From NCBI GenBank assembly GCA_034667645.1, contig JAXDQV010000131.1, positions 1 through 5,661 of the forward strand: a DNA stretch of 5,661 nucleotides, given 5' to 3'. Below the pieces are notes generated by a model. It did not search any database. It was not told the DNA's origin and was given only the letters and a program-made list of their open reading frames with translations. A program made the translations under genes and the position numbers. Positions 1 through 5,661 of this stretch are shown in pieces. This DNA comes from JAJPJG01 sp034667645. GTDB taxonomy: Bacteria; Verrucomicrobiota; Verrucomicrobiia; Chthoniobacterales; Chthoniobacteraceae. Each line of letters begins with the position of its first letter. The first letter of the stretch is position 1.

Positions 1-688
1 TCTTCTTCACCGCGATCTCGAATTCTTCGGCCCGGTTCACCGCCTTCTCCGCCGGCTCGGTGAACCAATCCGCAAGCATGCCTTGATAGATCGCATATTG
101 CCGAAGTTTCTCCGTCAGTCCCGCACCGCTTTCCTCGCCTTTGAGATCCGACGCCGACGGCTTGTAGGAGGTCACGATGGCGCATTTCCCGTGGAGGTCC
201 GTCTTGTCGAACAGCTCGTAGAATTTGCACGCCTGGTAGATGCTACCCGACACTAGAAGCGCGTTCCCGCGTCCGCTCTTCAACCGGTCGCGGGTTTCCA
301 TATCCAGCAGGATGTCCGCGACGATCTGCTCCAGCCGCGACTGACTGGAGAGCACCTTCTGCATCGTGCCCCACCGTTGTTTGAGCTGCGCCTTCGCGAG
401 ATCAGTCAGCCCCTTCGTCTTCGCCTCAAACCATTGGTCGATCTTCGCTTGCGAGGTGATGCGCTGGTCGATGTCCCGAGCCTCGTAGCGCAGATCGAGC
501 ACCACCTTGTCCTTCACCGCTTCGTCAAATTTGTAGGTGTGAATGTAGCCGCCGAAAACCTCGATGCTTCGCTGCTTGTCTGCCTTCAGCAGCGGCGTGC
601 CGGTGAAGCCGATGAACATTGCGTTTGGCAGGATCGCCTTCATCGCCTTGTTCAGTTCGCCCGACTGCGTGCGATGGCACTCGTCCAC
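1..688 (-). pseudogene. hsdR: HsdR downstream fragment (DECH box onward), frame-shifted and running off the left edge
   Basis: This is the out-of-frame continuation of the hsdR copy that starts at 1923. From GTG 688 it reads VDECHRTQSGELNKAMKAI (Walker B/DECH box), then PNAMFIGFTGTPLLKAD (helicase motif III), then FGGYIHTYKFDEAVKD, VVLDLRYEARDID and KGLTDLAKAQLKQRWGTMQK. It continues through GRGNALLVSGSIYQACKFYE and CAIVTSYKPSASD to the window edge with no stop, about 229 codons. The remaining motor and C-terminal region, including motif VI, lies outside. There is no ribosome-binding site or separate start here, so it is not a gene of its own. Restoring one base near 690 (GTC TTC GTG in place of GTC TCGTG) would rejoin the halves with the expected LFVFVDECH. 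Conservation across the whole stretch shows the break is recent or artificial. Confidence 0.92.
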
Positions 689-1923
689 GAGACGAAGAGA
701 TTGCCCTTCGCCGCAAAACCCGGCGGCAGCGCCTTTTTCACTTCCTCGATGTAGGCCGCGATGTCGCCCACTTCCTCGCCATCCTCCTTGCCGCCAAATT
801 TGTGAATGAGTGAGCAGATCAGCCACGGCGACGTCCCGTTCAGCTTCGCGATCAAATCCGCGCCGCTCTTCGTGCGGTAGATGTCCTCGTTCACACCCTT
901 GAAGACTTTCTCGATCTGTTCGTCGAGTTCAGTGCGGTCAGTGATGAGCAGCACTCGGGCGTCGGTGACGCTTTCGCGAATCCACTTCGTCAACCAAACC
1001 ATCGTCAGGCTCTTCCCGCTCCCCTGCGTGTGCCAGATGATGCCACCCTCCCGCCGTTTTACCCGTGCCTGCGAGGCCCGCACCCCGAAGAATTGATTAT
1101 GCCGGCAGAGTTTTTTCGTCCCCGCGTCGAAGACAATGAAATCGTGCAGGAGTTCGAGAAAGCGCGTCTTCTTGCAGAGCTGGACCAGCGCCATGTCGAG
1201 CGGGCTGCTTAGGGTCGGGTAATCGGCAGCCCCGAGATATTTTCCATCCGTGGGATCACCCGGCTTCCACGCCGGGTTTTCCTCCTTCCATGAAAGATAT
1301 TGTTTTTCTGGCGTCTGGATCGTGCCATAGTGGAGACCCTCGGTATCGTTCCCCGCCATTACCCACTGCATCGTGGAAAAGAACGGCTCGATGAAGACCT
1401 TCTTTTGGTTGTCGAGATTCTGGCGGATGCCTTCTCCGACCGAGATGGTCGATCGTTTGAGTTCGAGCACGCCGAGCGCGATGCCGTTCACGTAGAGAAC
1501 CACGTCAGGCCGTTTCCCATAAGCCTTCGCGTCCGCGGCAGCGACCGTCACTTCCTCCGCGATGGCAAAATGATTTCGCTCTGGGCGCTCCCAATCAATC
1601 AGCCACACATCCACCGTGTTCTCGCCCACGCCCGGCTTCACCTTCACGCCGTAGCGCAGCAGGTCATACACGGCGCAATTCCGGTCGTAGAGGCTGCGGC
1701 TCACATCGCCCGCGGTTTTGTCGAGCTGGCGCAGCGCCCGTGTGATGAGATCTTCGTCGCAGCCCTGCTTCTCGCGGAGGAATTTCCGCACGAGTTCTTC
1801 ATCAATATTCCGATTGCCCTCGCGGTCCGTCCAGTCGCCGAGATAGTCGTAGTCCAGCGCCTCGCGGAAAAGTCTCACCACCCGCTGCTGCGTCTTCTTC
1901 TCGATTTGGCCGATGGTGCTCAC
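652..1923 (-). pseudogene. hsdR: Type I R-M endonuclease/translocase HsdR, N-terminal half up to the frameshift
   Basis: HsdR is the ATP-driven translocase and DNA-cleaving subunit of type I systems. Translation starts at GTG 1923: an in-frame TAA at 1950-1948 rules out a longer form, and STIGQIEKKTQQRVVRLF is the typical beginning. The nuclease domain holds GKRPDVVLYVNG with Asp140 and GVLELKRS with Glu154 and Lys156 (the PD-ExK site). The helicase motor follows: Walker A HTQGSGKSLTM (Gly301 to Ser305), ARVLLITDRTELDEQI, and WLICSLIHKFG. At LFV (residues 409-411) the frame breaks: instead of the DECH Walker B box it reads SWTSAIARSRAN and stops at 652. The continuation is intact one frame over from 688. 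The ribosome-binding site is weak (AAGAAG, five bases upstream), which fits the lower HsdR dose usual in these operons. As written, the product has a nuclease domain and Walker A but no complete motor, so it should not restrict. Confidence 0.93.
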
Positions 1924-1947
1924 AGGCGCTTCTTGCCAAGTTGGGCT

Positions 1948-2060
1948 TTATTCCGCTGCGCCCTCATTCTTGTCTTCATTAACTTCGAAGTGCGCTATGG
2001 GTTCATCGTAGAAGCACGCATACCAAGGCGTGTCCATTTCAAGTTGGCCTGTTTACTCAT
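1948..2060 (-). pseudogene. Small acidic ORF between the nuclease gene and hsdR, probably one base short
   Basis: ATG 2060 overlaps the nuclease stop as TGATG and has AAGGGG two bases upstream, a close but usable spacing. In that frame only 21 codons are read (MSKQANLKWTRLG, ending at TAG). One frame over, from ATG 2037 to TAA 1950-1948, lies a much more protein-like acidic peptide of 29 residues (MDTPWYACFYDEP, then IAHFEVNEDKNEGAAE; net charge about -7), but it has no ribosome-binding site of its own. Adding a single base near 2039 joins the two into a protein of about 37 residues. I cannot name a family. The position next to nuclease genes and the acidity would suit a small regulator or an antitoxin/DNA-mimic type protein, but that is speculation. 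It may also be untranslated spacer, or the 29-residue peptide alone. Confidence 0.4.
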
Positions 2061-2974
2061 CACCCCTTCAACAGTTTGAAACTGATTTGATAACGGTAAA
2101 AAAGAATGGTTGGCACCATCTTCATTGCCCTTCGGATTTTCTGGTCATCTTCCAGTGCGATGATCACACCTCGGACACTTTGCCCTACGTCTGCCAATTC
2201 TTCCTGCACGTAACCCATGTAGCGTAGCGCTTGTCCGACGACCACATCGCTGGCCCGACCTTTTTTTAGCTCCACAACGAGAAGCGTCTTCTTGTCCTTA
2301 CTGATGGCCAGGGGCCCTGTATCCGTCGCGTATTGCTGACCCACCCGTTCGCCTTCCTCCTCGTAAATGTCGTATTCACGGCCGAGTTCCGTCTGCGTCC
2401 AGTTTTGCACGAGGAAGTCTTCTAAATGCTTTTCCATCGCGAAGGCTGAGGGATCCTCAACTGTTGTGTCCGTCGCGATCAAAGCAGGTGCTGCATCTCC
2501 ACCAATCAGCTTCTCGATCTCTTCCGCATATCGCGTGATGGTGCTGACCGTGCCCACAGATCCTGCCGAGTTCTTCAGCGCCACGCTCATGTCGGCGCGA
2601 TCAATGAACGCGCTCAGCCAATGCACGGGCCGGCGGTGGGGCAGGATACCGCCCGGTTGGTAAATGTAATCGCCGCTGACTTCCCCCAAGTGATACCGAC
2701 CGGCTCCATCCGGGCACAACACGAGGTCACCGTTCTTGATGCCCTTGCACACTGTCCACATCACGCCGCAGGCGAGCCCGGCGGCGATCTTGGACTTCTC
2801 CGGATATTTTTGGAGAAAGACCGGAATGAACTTTTTGTTAAACTCTCGCCAGTTGTCCGGTAGCTGGCCGCCGAGGTCTCCCGTGTCATCGTCGATGCCG
2901 ATGAAACTGTCAGCGAAACAGGTGGCCGCATGGGCGCTGCGCCTCCCCAGCATGACTCGGTAATAATTCTTCAT
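2060..2974 (-). CDS. Two-domain protein: PUA/EVE-like N-terminal half plus NucS-like PD-(D/E)XK endonuclease C-terminal half, apparently lacking the catalytic Asp
   Basis: The start chosen is ATG 2974, because AGGGAG lies six bases upstream, it overlaps the previous stop as TGATG, and MKNYYRVMLGR is a natural N-terminus; the frame stays open to 3109 but only as a shadow of the neighbour. The product is 304 residues. Residues about 65-125 (WTVCKGIKNGDLVLCP, then GEVSGDYIYQPG, then LPHRRPVHWL) resemble the PUA/EVE-like domains that sit in front of nuclease or McrB-type modules and can read modified bases. Residues about 178-304 resemble NucS-like nucleases: EKHLEDFLVQNW, then LLVVELKKGRASD with Glu235 and Lys237 of the ExK pair, then GYVQEEL and RGVIIALEDD. 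In relatives as I recall them, TDTGP is followed by I-D-hydrophobic-L, whose Asp binds metal; here Pro221 is joined directly to LAIS, so three residues including that Asp seem to be missing. A role in restricting modified DNA beside the type I system is inference. DNA cleavage by this version is doubtful. Confidence 0.83.
   Translation of the reverse strand: MKNYYRVMLGRRSAHAATCFADSFIGIDDDTGDLGGQLPDNWREFNKKFIPVFLQKYPEKSKIAAGLACGVMWTVCKGIKNGDLVLCPDGAGRYHLGEVSGDYIYQPGGILPHRRPVHWLSAFIDRADMSVALKNSAGSVGTVSTITRYAEEIEKLIGGDAAPALIATDTTVEDPSAFAMEKHLEDFLVQNWTQTELGREYDIYEEEGERVGQQYATDTGPLAISKDKKTLLVVELKKGRASDVVVGQALRYMGYVQEELADVGQSVRGVIIALEDDQKIRRAMKMVPTILFYRYQISFKLLKG
2063..2068 (-). promoter_or_regulatory. 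Possible ribosome-binding site (AAGGGG) for the small ORF
   Basis: AAGGGG falls in the last nuclease codons, two bases before ATG 2060. The spacing is short, so initiation would be weak or coupled to termination of the upstream gene. It is the main reason to place the small ORF start at 2060 and not at 2037. Confidence 0.35.
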
Positions 2975-3726
2975 CAGTTTCTCCCTCGCTTGTCTCTTGA
3001 ATCGGATTCCCGGGGAACCCAGATCCAGCCTTCGTTCAACGGCACATCGTCGCGAGGGCCTTCTAGGGTCTTGCGCTCGGTGGCGAAAAGGTGGCCGATA
3101 GCCGCGCATGTGCGGGCATCATCCAAATCGGAGTGACCCAGGGGCTCGCTGCCCTTCATTAGCGACGTTACTGCTTTCGTTTGTCGGCAGGCGGTCGGGT
3201 AGGTCTCGATGGCGCAGAAACCGTGGCCATCCGTCCAGACACCACAGCTCTCAACTTTCGGGGCAAATTTGGCAAGGACGTGCATTCCTTTGGTCGCCTG
3301 GCTGCCGATCATGTCTTTGATCGCCGACATCGGCTTCAATCCCCGATCGAAGAGATGGCGCTCTGTTTGACGAAACAAGTAGCGGTTGCGGCCGGAAGTC
3401 TCGTCGGGCTCCACACAGCCCCGTCGAGTGATCAAGGCAACAAACTCTTCCGAAAATCCCAGCGGAATATCGATCGCCATGGTCACCTCCCGCGGGCAGG
3501 CGGGCAAAGCGGCCCCGCACTTCGAAAAGAGCGCCGCGAGCCAATCGCCCGTCGTGGTCGCGCTCACGATGCTCAGGCGAAGATTTCCCCGCCACGGCCT
3601 GCCCACGATGCTCAGCTCATCGTCGAGAATGACAATGGCATCGCGGCTTGCGTCGTTCTTGTCGCAGTTCCAACCGCCGACGTCCCAGCCGACAAAGAAA
3701 GACGGGACCGCGGTGGGGGAGTTCAT
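2974..3726 (-). CDS. DUF429-type RNase H-fold protein (predicted nuclease), accessory gene in the R-M operon
   Basis: The natural start is ATG 3726, which overlaps the repaired hsdS stop as ATGA and has GAGG five bases upstream. From there the product is 250 residues, ending at TGA 2976-2974. The features resemble the DUF429 group of RNase H-like proteins: strand VGWDVGGW with Asp15, where the first acidic residue of the fold sits; AIDIPLGF with Asp86; an arginine- and glutamine-rich middle; AIETYPTA with Glu174; and SDLDDARTCAAIGHLFA with Asp200, 202 and 203 before the last helix. These acidic residues could form a two-metal site, but no activity is known to me for the group. No signal peptide or membrane segment is visible, so it should be cytosolic. 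In the sequence as given, the hsdS frameshift makes it the C-terminal half of a 671-residue reading frame, though its own start and ribosome-binding site remain. The fold is fairly sure; the biochemical role is inferred. Confidence 0.85.
   Translation of the reverse strand: MNSPTAVPSFFVGWDVGGWNCDKNDASRDAIVILDDELSIVGRPWRGNLRLSIVSATTTGDWLAALFSKCGAALPACPREVTMAIDIPLGFSEEFVALITRRGCVEPDETSGRNRYLFRQTERHLFDRGLKPMSAIKDMIGSQATKGMHVLAKFAPKVESCGVWTDGHGFCAIETYPTACRQTKAVTSLMKGSEPLGHSDLDDARTCAAIGHLFATERKTLEGPRDDVPLNEGWIWVPRESDSRDKRGRN
2981..2986 (-). promoter_or_regulatory. Ribosome-binding site (AGGGAG) for the PUA/NucS-like gene
   Basis: AGGGAG is six bases before ATG 2974, inside the last codons of the DUF429-type gene. 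It decides the nuclease start at 2974 against the longer open frame that extends to 3109. Confidence 0.65.
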
Positions 3727-4989
3727 ACCAACCTCGTCCTGCCGGTCAGCAATTCCTGCATCATGCCCTGTGAGGGCGCGGGTCTTGTCGCGGCGCTGCT
3801 CCAACGCCGCAAGCTCCGCGTCCATGTCCGACAGCACTCTGGCGATGGCGGTTTGTTCGGCAGGTGTGGGAACCGGAAGAATCACCGCCGAAAGAATCCT
3901 GCCATTCGTCAAAGCACGAGTGGTGTAGCTCGCTTTGGAAATGATCTGCTTCCTCACGAACGACGATCTGAAGCAGTAGGCTTTGAAGGCATCGCAAAGC
4001 CTGTCGTCTTTTGGGCGGCCACGCAGGACAAAGCCGCTGAAGACCGTCTGATCTGGTTCATCGAGAATCACCGAAGCCATCCCGATCTCTTCGGGTGTTT
4101 CAGAGGTTCGAGTGAATAGCACATCGCCCTTTCTCACGTTGAAGTTCTTGATCTCCGGCTTCGACAGCGAGACGCGCCCCTCCAACTTGGAACAGACAAT
4201 TCCAGCATTACCGAAGACATCCATGTAGTTCACAATCGGTGTCCCAAAACCGAAGAACTCTTTACCTTTGTTCAGGCCATTCTTGAACGTGAACATCTCC
4301 CCAAGACAAACCTGATCCCACGCGCCGTGGAAGCCGGGGAGACGGGTTTGGCCGGTGAGGAGCTGCTGAATGGCGGCCTGTTTCAGGTCGCGCTTCTTGG
4401 CGATGAACCGGTCCAGCCCACTCAGCAGCGCATCCACATCGCTCAACGCCTCCGCGATGGCGCGTTGTTCGTCGAGGGGCGGAAGTGCGACATTCAGCTT
4501 TTGAACGGTCGGCAAACTCATTCCCGCTTTCGCGCCAACGTCAGTCGATGCGCGAAACAGCCTTTGCGGTCTCTCCGACGCCAAGAAATAGCTCACGAAC
4601 TTGCCGCTCGTCTTCGTCTGATCGAAGCGGACCAAAGCGATGTGCTGGTTGATGTAAGCGGGAGTCGGAACACGAGAATCGACATAACTCACAATGCCGA
4701 TGTCAGCGGTGATCGAAATAAGAAGGTCGTGTTCCTGAAGCTGAGTGCGAATGCCTTCGCTAGATTCAACCGGGAGATTGACGAATTTTGAGTTTTCCAA
4801 GTCGAGGTAAATGGAACTCCTCGACATGTTCGTAATGCGCACGAAGAGCGAGCCTCGTTCTGAATAGTAGGCAGCCCAGCCACGGGACCCACTTGTTACA
4901 AACGGCTTCAAATCCCGAAGCTGTGCAACCTCCCACTCCTCCGGGATTACGCCCACGTCAGTTCGTTTGTAGCCGGGGTTCAAGTCCAT
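3723..4989 (-). CDS. hsdS: Type I R-M specificity subunit HsdS (frameshifted near its C-terminus; reads through into the next gene)
   Basis: HsdS recognises the bipartite DNA target and holds HsdM and HsdR. It starts at ATG 4989, overlapping the hsdM stop. TRD1 covers roughly residues 1-165, beginning with the common GYKRTDVGVIPEEWEV entry. The central conserved helix spans about 169-217 (LPPLDEQRAIAEALSDVDAL to LLTGQTRLPGF). TRD2 covers about 222-368, and the second conserved helix starts at 371 (LPVPTPAEQTAIARVLSDMD). This two-TRD, two-helix layout and the length of about 420 residues are normal. After Leu406 (codon 3774-3772) the frame changes. As written, translation continues without a stop through the DUF429 gene to 2974, giving 671 residues. 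One frame over, 3770-3726 encodes QGMMQELLTGRTRLV followed by TGA 3725-3723, the standard HsdS ending. A 2-base loss (CTC AAG CAG to CTC ACAG) explains this. The end given here is the repaired one. The target sequence cannot be predicted. Confidence 0.92.
3726..3879 (-). repeat. HsdS C-terminal conserved region, second copy (contains the frameshift)
   Basis: This is the second copy of the HsdS spacer helix, following TRD2. The matching end of copy one (QAAIQQLLTGQTRL) shows what copy two should read (QGMMQELLTGRTRL). That sequence is found only in the shifted frame after 3771, so the comparison is an internal control for the frameshift. Confidence 0.6.
3732..3735 (-). promoter_or_regulatory. 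Ribosome-binding site (GAGG) for the DUF429-type gene, inside the hsdS end
   Basis: GAGG lies five bases before ATG 3726, within the repaired hsdS C-terminal codons. It supports independent, translationally coupled initiation of the DUF429-type gene at 3726, and therefore argues that the long 671-residue fusion frame is secondary. Confidence 0.6.
4339..4485 (-). repeat. HsdS central conserved region, first copy
   Basis: This encodes LPPLDEQRAIAEALSDVDAL through LLTGQTRL, the long helix after TRD1 that spaces the two recognition domains. It is paralogous to the copy after TRD2 at 3726-3879 (LPVPTPAEQTAIARVLSDMD through LLTGRTRL once the frame is repaired). Such paired regions let hsdS genes swap TRDs by recombination. 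The similarity is mainly at protein level, so it is a domain repeat and not a long exact DNA repeat. Confidence 0.6.
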
Positions 4990-5177
4990 ACAGCGCCCAT
5001 TTTCTTGAGGTGTTCGTCCACGCTGGACGCGAGCGCTGCGGTTTCGCCGAGAAGTTGCGGCATTGGAGTGGCGTAGCGTTCCGCGAGCTGACGGATGCGT
5101 CCTGTGAGGGTGTGTGAGACGCGATCCAGTTCACCCTGCACGGTGGCAGCGAGCAAGGTCAGCCATTTGTCATCCAC
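4980..5177 (-). pseudogene. hsdM: C-terminal remnant of HsdM, out of frame with the catalytic fragment
   Basis: These 65 codons carry the extreme C-terminus of the long form of HsdM: VDDKWLTLL, then GELDRVSHTLTGRIRQLAER, then YATPMPQLL and finally VDEHLKKMGAVW. This helical tail contacts HsdS in the assembled methyltransferase. It begins with a GTG only by coincidence: that codon corresponds to the Val of the family's VVDDKW segment, and I see no ribosome-binding site for it. Its frame differs by one base from that of the upstream catalytic fragment, so the missing segment is not a multiple of three. The natural HsdM stop (TGA 4982-4980) is retained and overlaps the hsdS start by 10 bases, a usual arrangement in these operons. 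It is best read as the tail of the same damaged gene and not as an independent small protein. Confidence 0.88.
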
Positions 5178-5661
5178 TCTTCAGGCTGGCGAGAATGTGG
5201 AGGACAAAGGCGAGGTCGCCGTTTTTCACCGGCGGCACGCCGAACTCGAAACGGCGGAAAACATCGTGCGTGGGATCGAAACCGTTGCTCCACGCTTTGA
5301 ACGAGAAAGGCGGATTGGCGACGACGTAGTCGAACGCCTTGAGCTGATTGCCCTCGGAGATGAAGTGCGGGCTAGCGAGCACGTTGTCCTGCCAGATTTC
5401 CGCCGTCGGGCAGTCGTGGAGGATCATGTTCATCCGGGCCAGCGCAGCGGTGGCATTGTCCATTTCCTGCCCGTAGAGCGCGAGGTCGAAACCGGTGCGC
5501 TGTTTCGCCTCATCGTGCGCTTTCAGCAGTAGCGAGCCCGAGCCGCAAGTGAGATCGTGAATGGTTTGCGACGTGCTTTTCGCTGAGCCGACCCCAACGA
5601 CCTGCGCCATCACGCGCGAGACTTCCGCCGGAGTGTAGAACTGGCCTTTGCTCTTCCCGGA
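5170..5661 (-). pseudogene. hsdM: Type I R-M DNA methyltransferase subunit HsdM, catalytic-domain fragment (5' end off window; broken)
   Basis: This is the N6-adenine methyltransferase (modification) subunit of a type I R-M complex, which acts with HsdS on host DNA using S-adenosylmethionine. The frame is open from the window edge, so the true start lies to the right. Visible in order are the KGQFYTPAEVSRVM segment that precedes the catalytic domain, the SAM-binding motif I region (HDLTCGSGSLL, codons near 5560-5528), YGQEMDNATAALARMNM, and catalytic motif IV NPPF in VVANPPFSF. The frame runs through VPPVKNGDLAFVLHILASLKS and stops at once at TGA 5172-5170. Family members continue from this point through several hundred residues (LPHGVLFRGN-type region and beyond), which are absent here. 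The extreme C-terminus follows in another frame at 5177-4980, so this is one gene with an internal deletion. Motif I has Leu where the family has Pro (DPxCGSG). Identity is near certain; activity is very unlikely. Confidence 0.93.

Noticed and set aside
685..695. Phase-variable on/off switch in hsdR
   Set aside because: The site is not in a homopolymer or short tandem repeat of useful length, so slipped-strand switching is unlikely.
1924..1947. Internal promoter for hsdR
   Set aside because: The gap is only 24 bases and I see no convincing -35/-10 pair at a proper spacing in it or just upstream.
1300..2079. Plus-strand open frame of 259 codons opposite the start of hsdR
   Set aside because: It is antisense to well-matched HsdR codons, its product is rich in His and Arg with no recognisable fold, and it crosses the hsdR start region. 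It is a codon-bias shadow.
2975..3109. N-terminal extension of the nuclease to an ATG at 3109
   Set aside because: The extra 45 residues are Arg/Pro-rich and out of frame inside the DUF429-type gene. The ATG at 2974 has a better ribosome-binding site and a stop-start overlap.
3765..3780. Programmed +1 ribosomal frameshifting to make both normal HsdS and a fusion
   Set aside because: There is no slippery run, no stop codon in the pause position and no downstream structure that I can see. A simple 2-base loss against the family consensus explains it better.
3181..4119. Plus-strand open frame of 312 codons opposite DUF429 and the hsdS end
   Set aside because: It lies antisense to two genes with clear family matches and shows no domain, ribosome-binding site or protein-like composition.
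3726..4485. HsdS inversion or shuffling locus (phase-variable specificity)
   Set aside because: Only one hsdS is present, with no recombinase gene or inverted repeats in the window. The two conserved regions are the ordinary intragenic ones.

Overview
The window is one bacterial operon read entirely on the minus strand. It is a type I restriction-modification (R-M) locus in the order hsdM - hsdS - RNase H-like (DUF429-type) gene - PUA/EVE-like plus NucS-like nuclease gene - small ORF - hsdR. Both ends are cut: hsdM enters from the right edge and hsdR leaves at the left edge. Coding density is close to 100%. There is no RNA gene, mobile element, CRISPR array, convincing promoter or terminator, and no gap of 300 bases or more. 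The DNA is moderately GC-rich. The closest protein families I recognise are widespread in Proteobacteria and Verrucomicrobiota, so I name no host beyond 'bacterium, probably one of these'.

Layout from right to left, which is the direction of transcription: (1) 5661-4980, hsdM methyltransferase, lacking its start (off window) and a large central block; (2) 4989-3723, hsdS specificity subunit with two target-recognition domains, frameshifted about 15 codons before its natural stop so that it reads straight into the next gene; (3) 3726-2974, a 250-residue RNase H-fold protein of DUF429 type; (4) 2974-2060, a 304-residue protein with a PUA/EVE-like N-terminal half and a NucS-like PD-(D/E)XK C-terminal half; (5) 2060-1948, a small acidic ORF that may itself be frameshifted; (6) 1923-1, hsdR translocase/endonuclease with a 1-base frameshift inside the DECH box.

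The genes are tightly packed: a 10-base overlap (hsdM/hsdS), an ATGA overlap (hsdS/DUF429), TGATG overlaps (DUF429/nuclease and nuclease/small ORF), then a 24-base gap to hsdR. In an intact relative, HsdM2-HsdS would methylate and HsdR2 would be added for restriction. The two genes between hsdS and hsdR look like an accessory nuclease module carried with the system, possibly aimed at modified DNA. That role is inference.

The most striking point is damage. All three hsd genes are broken: an internal deletion in hsdM, a 2-base loss in hsdS and a 1-base loss in hsdR. The accessory nuclease appears to lack three residues that include the catalytic Asp of its PD-(D/E)XK site. Every lesion is a deletion, and the sequence between lesions is well preserved. 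This is either a recently dead defence island or a draft/metagenomic sequence with deletion errors; the sequence alone cannot decide between them.
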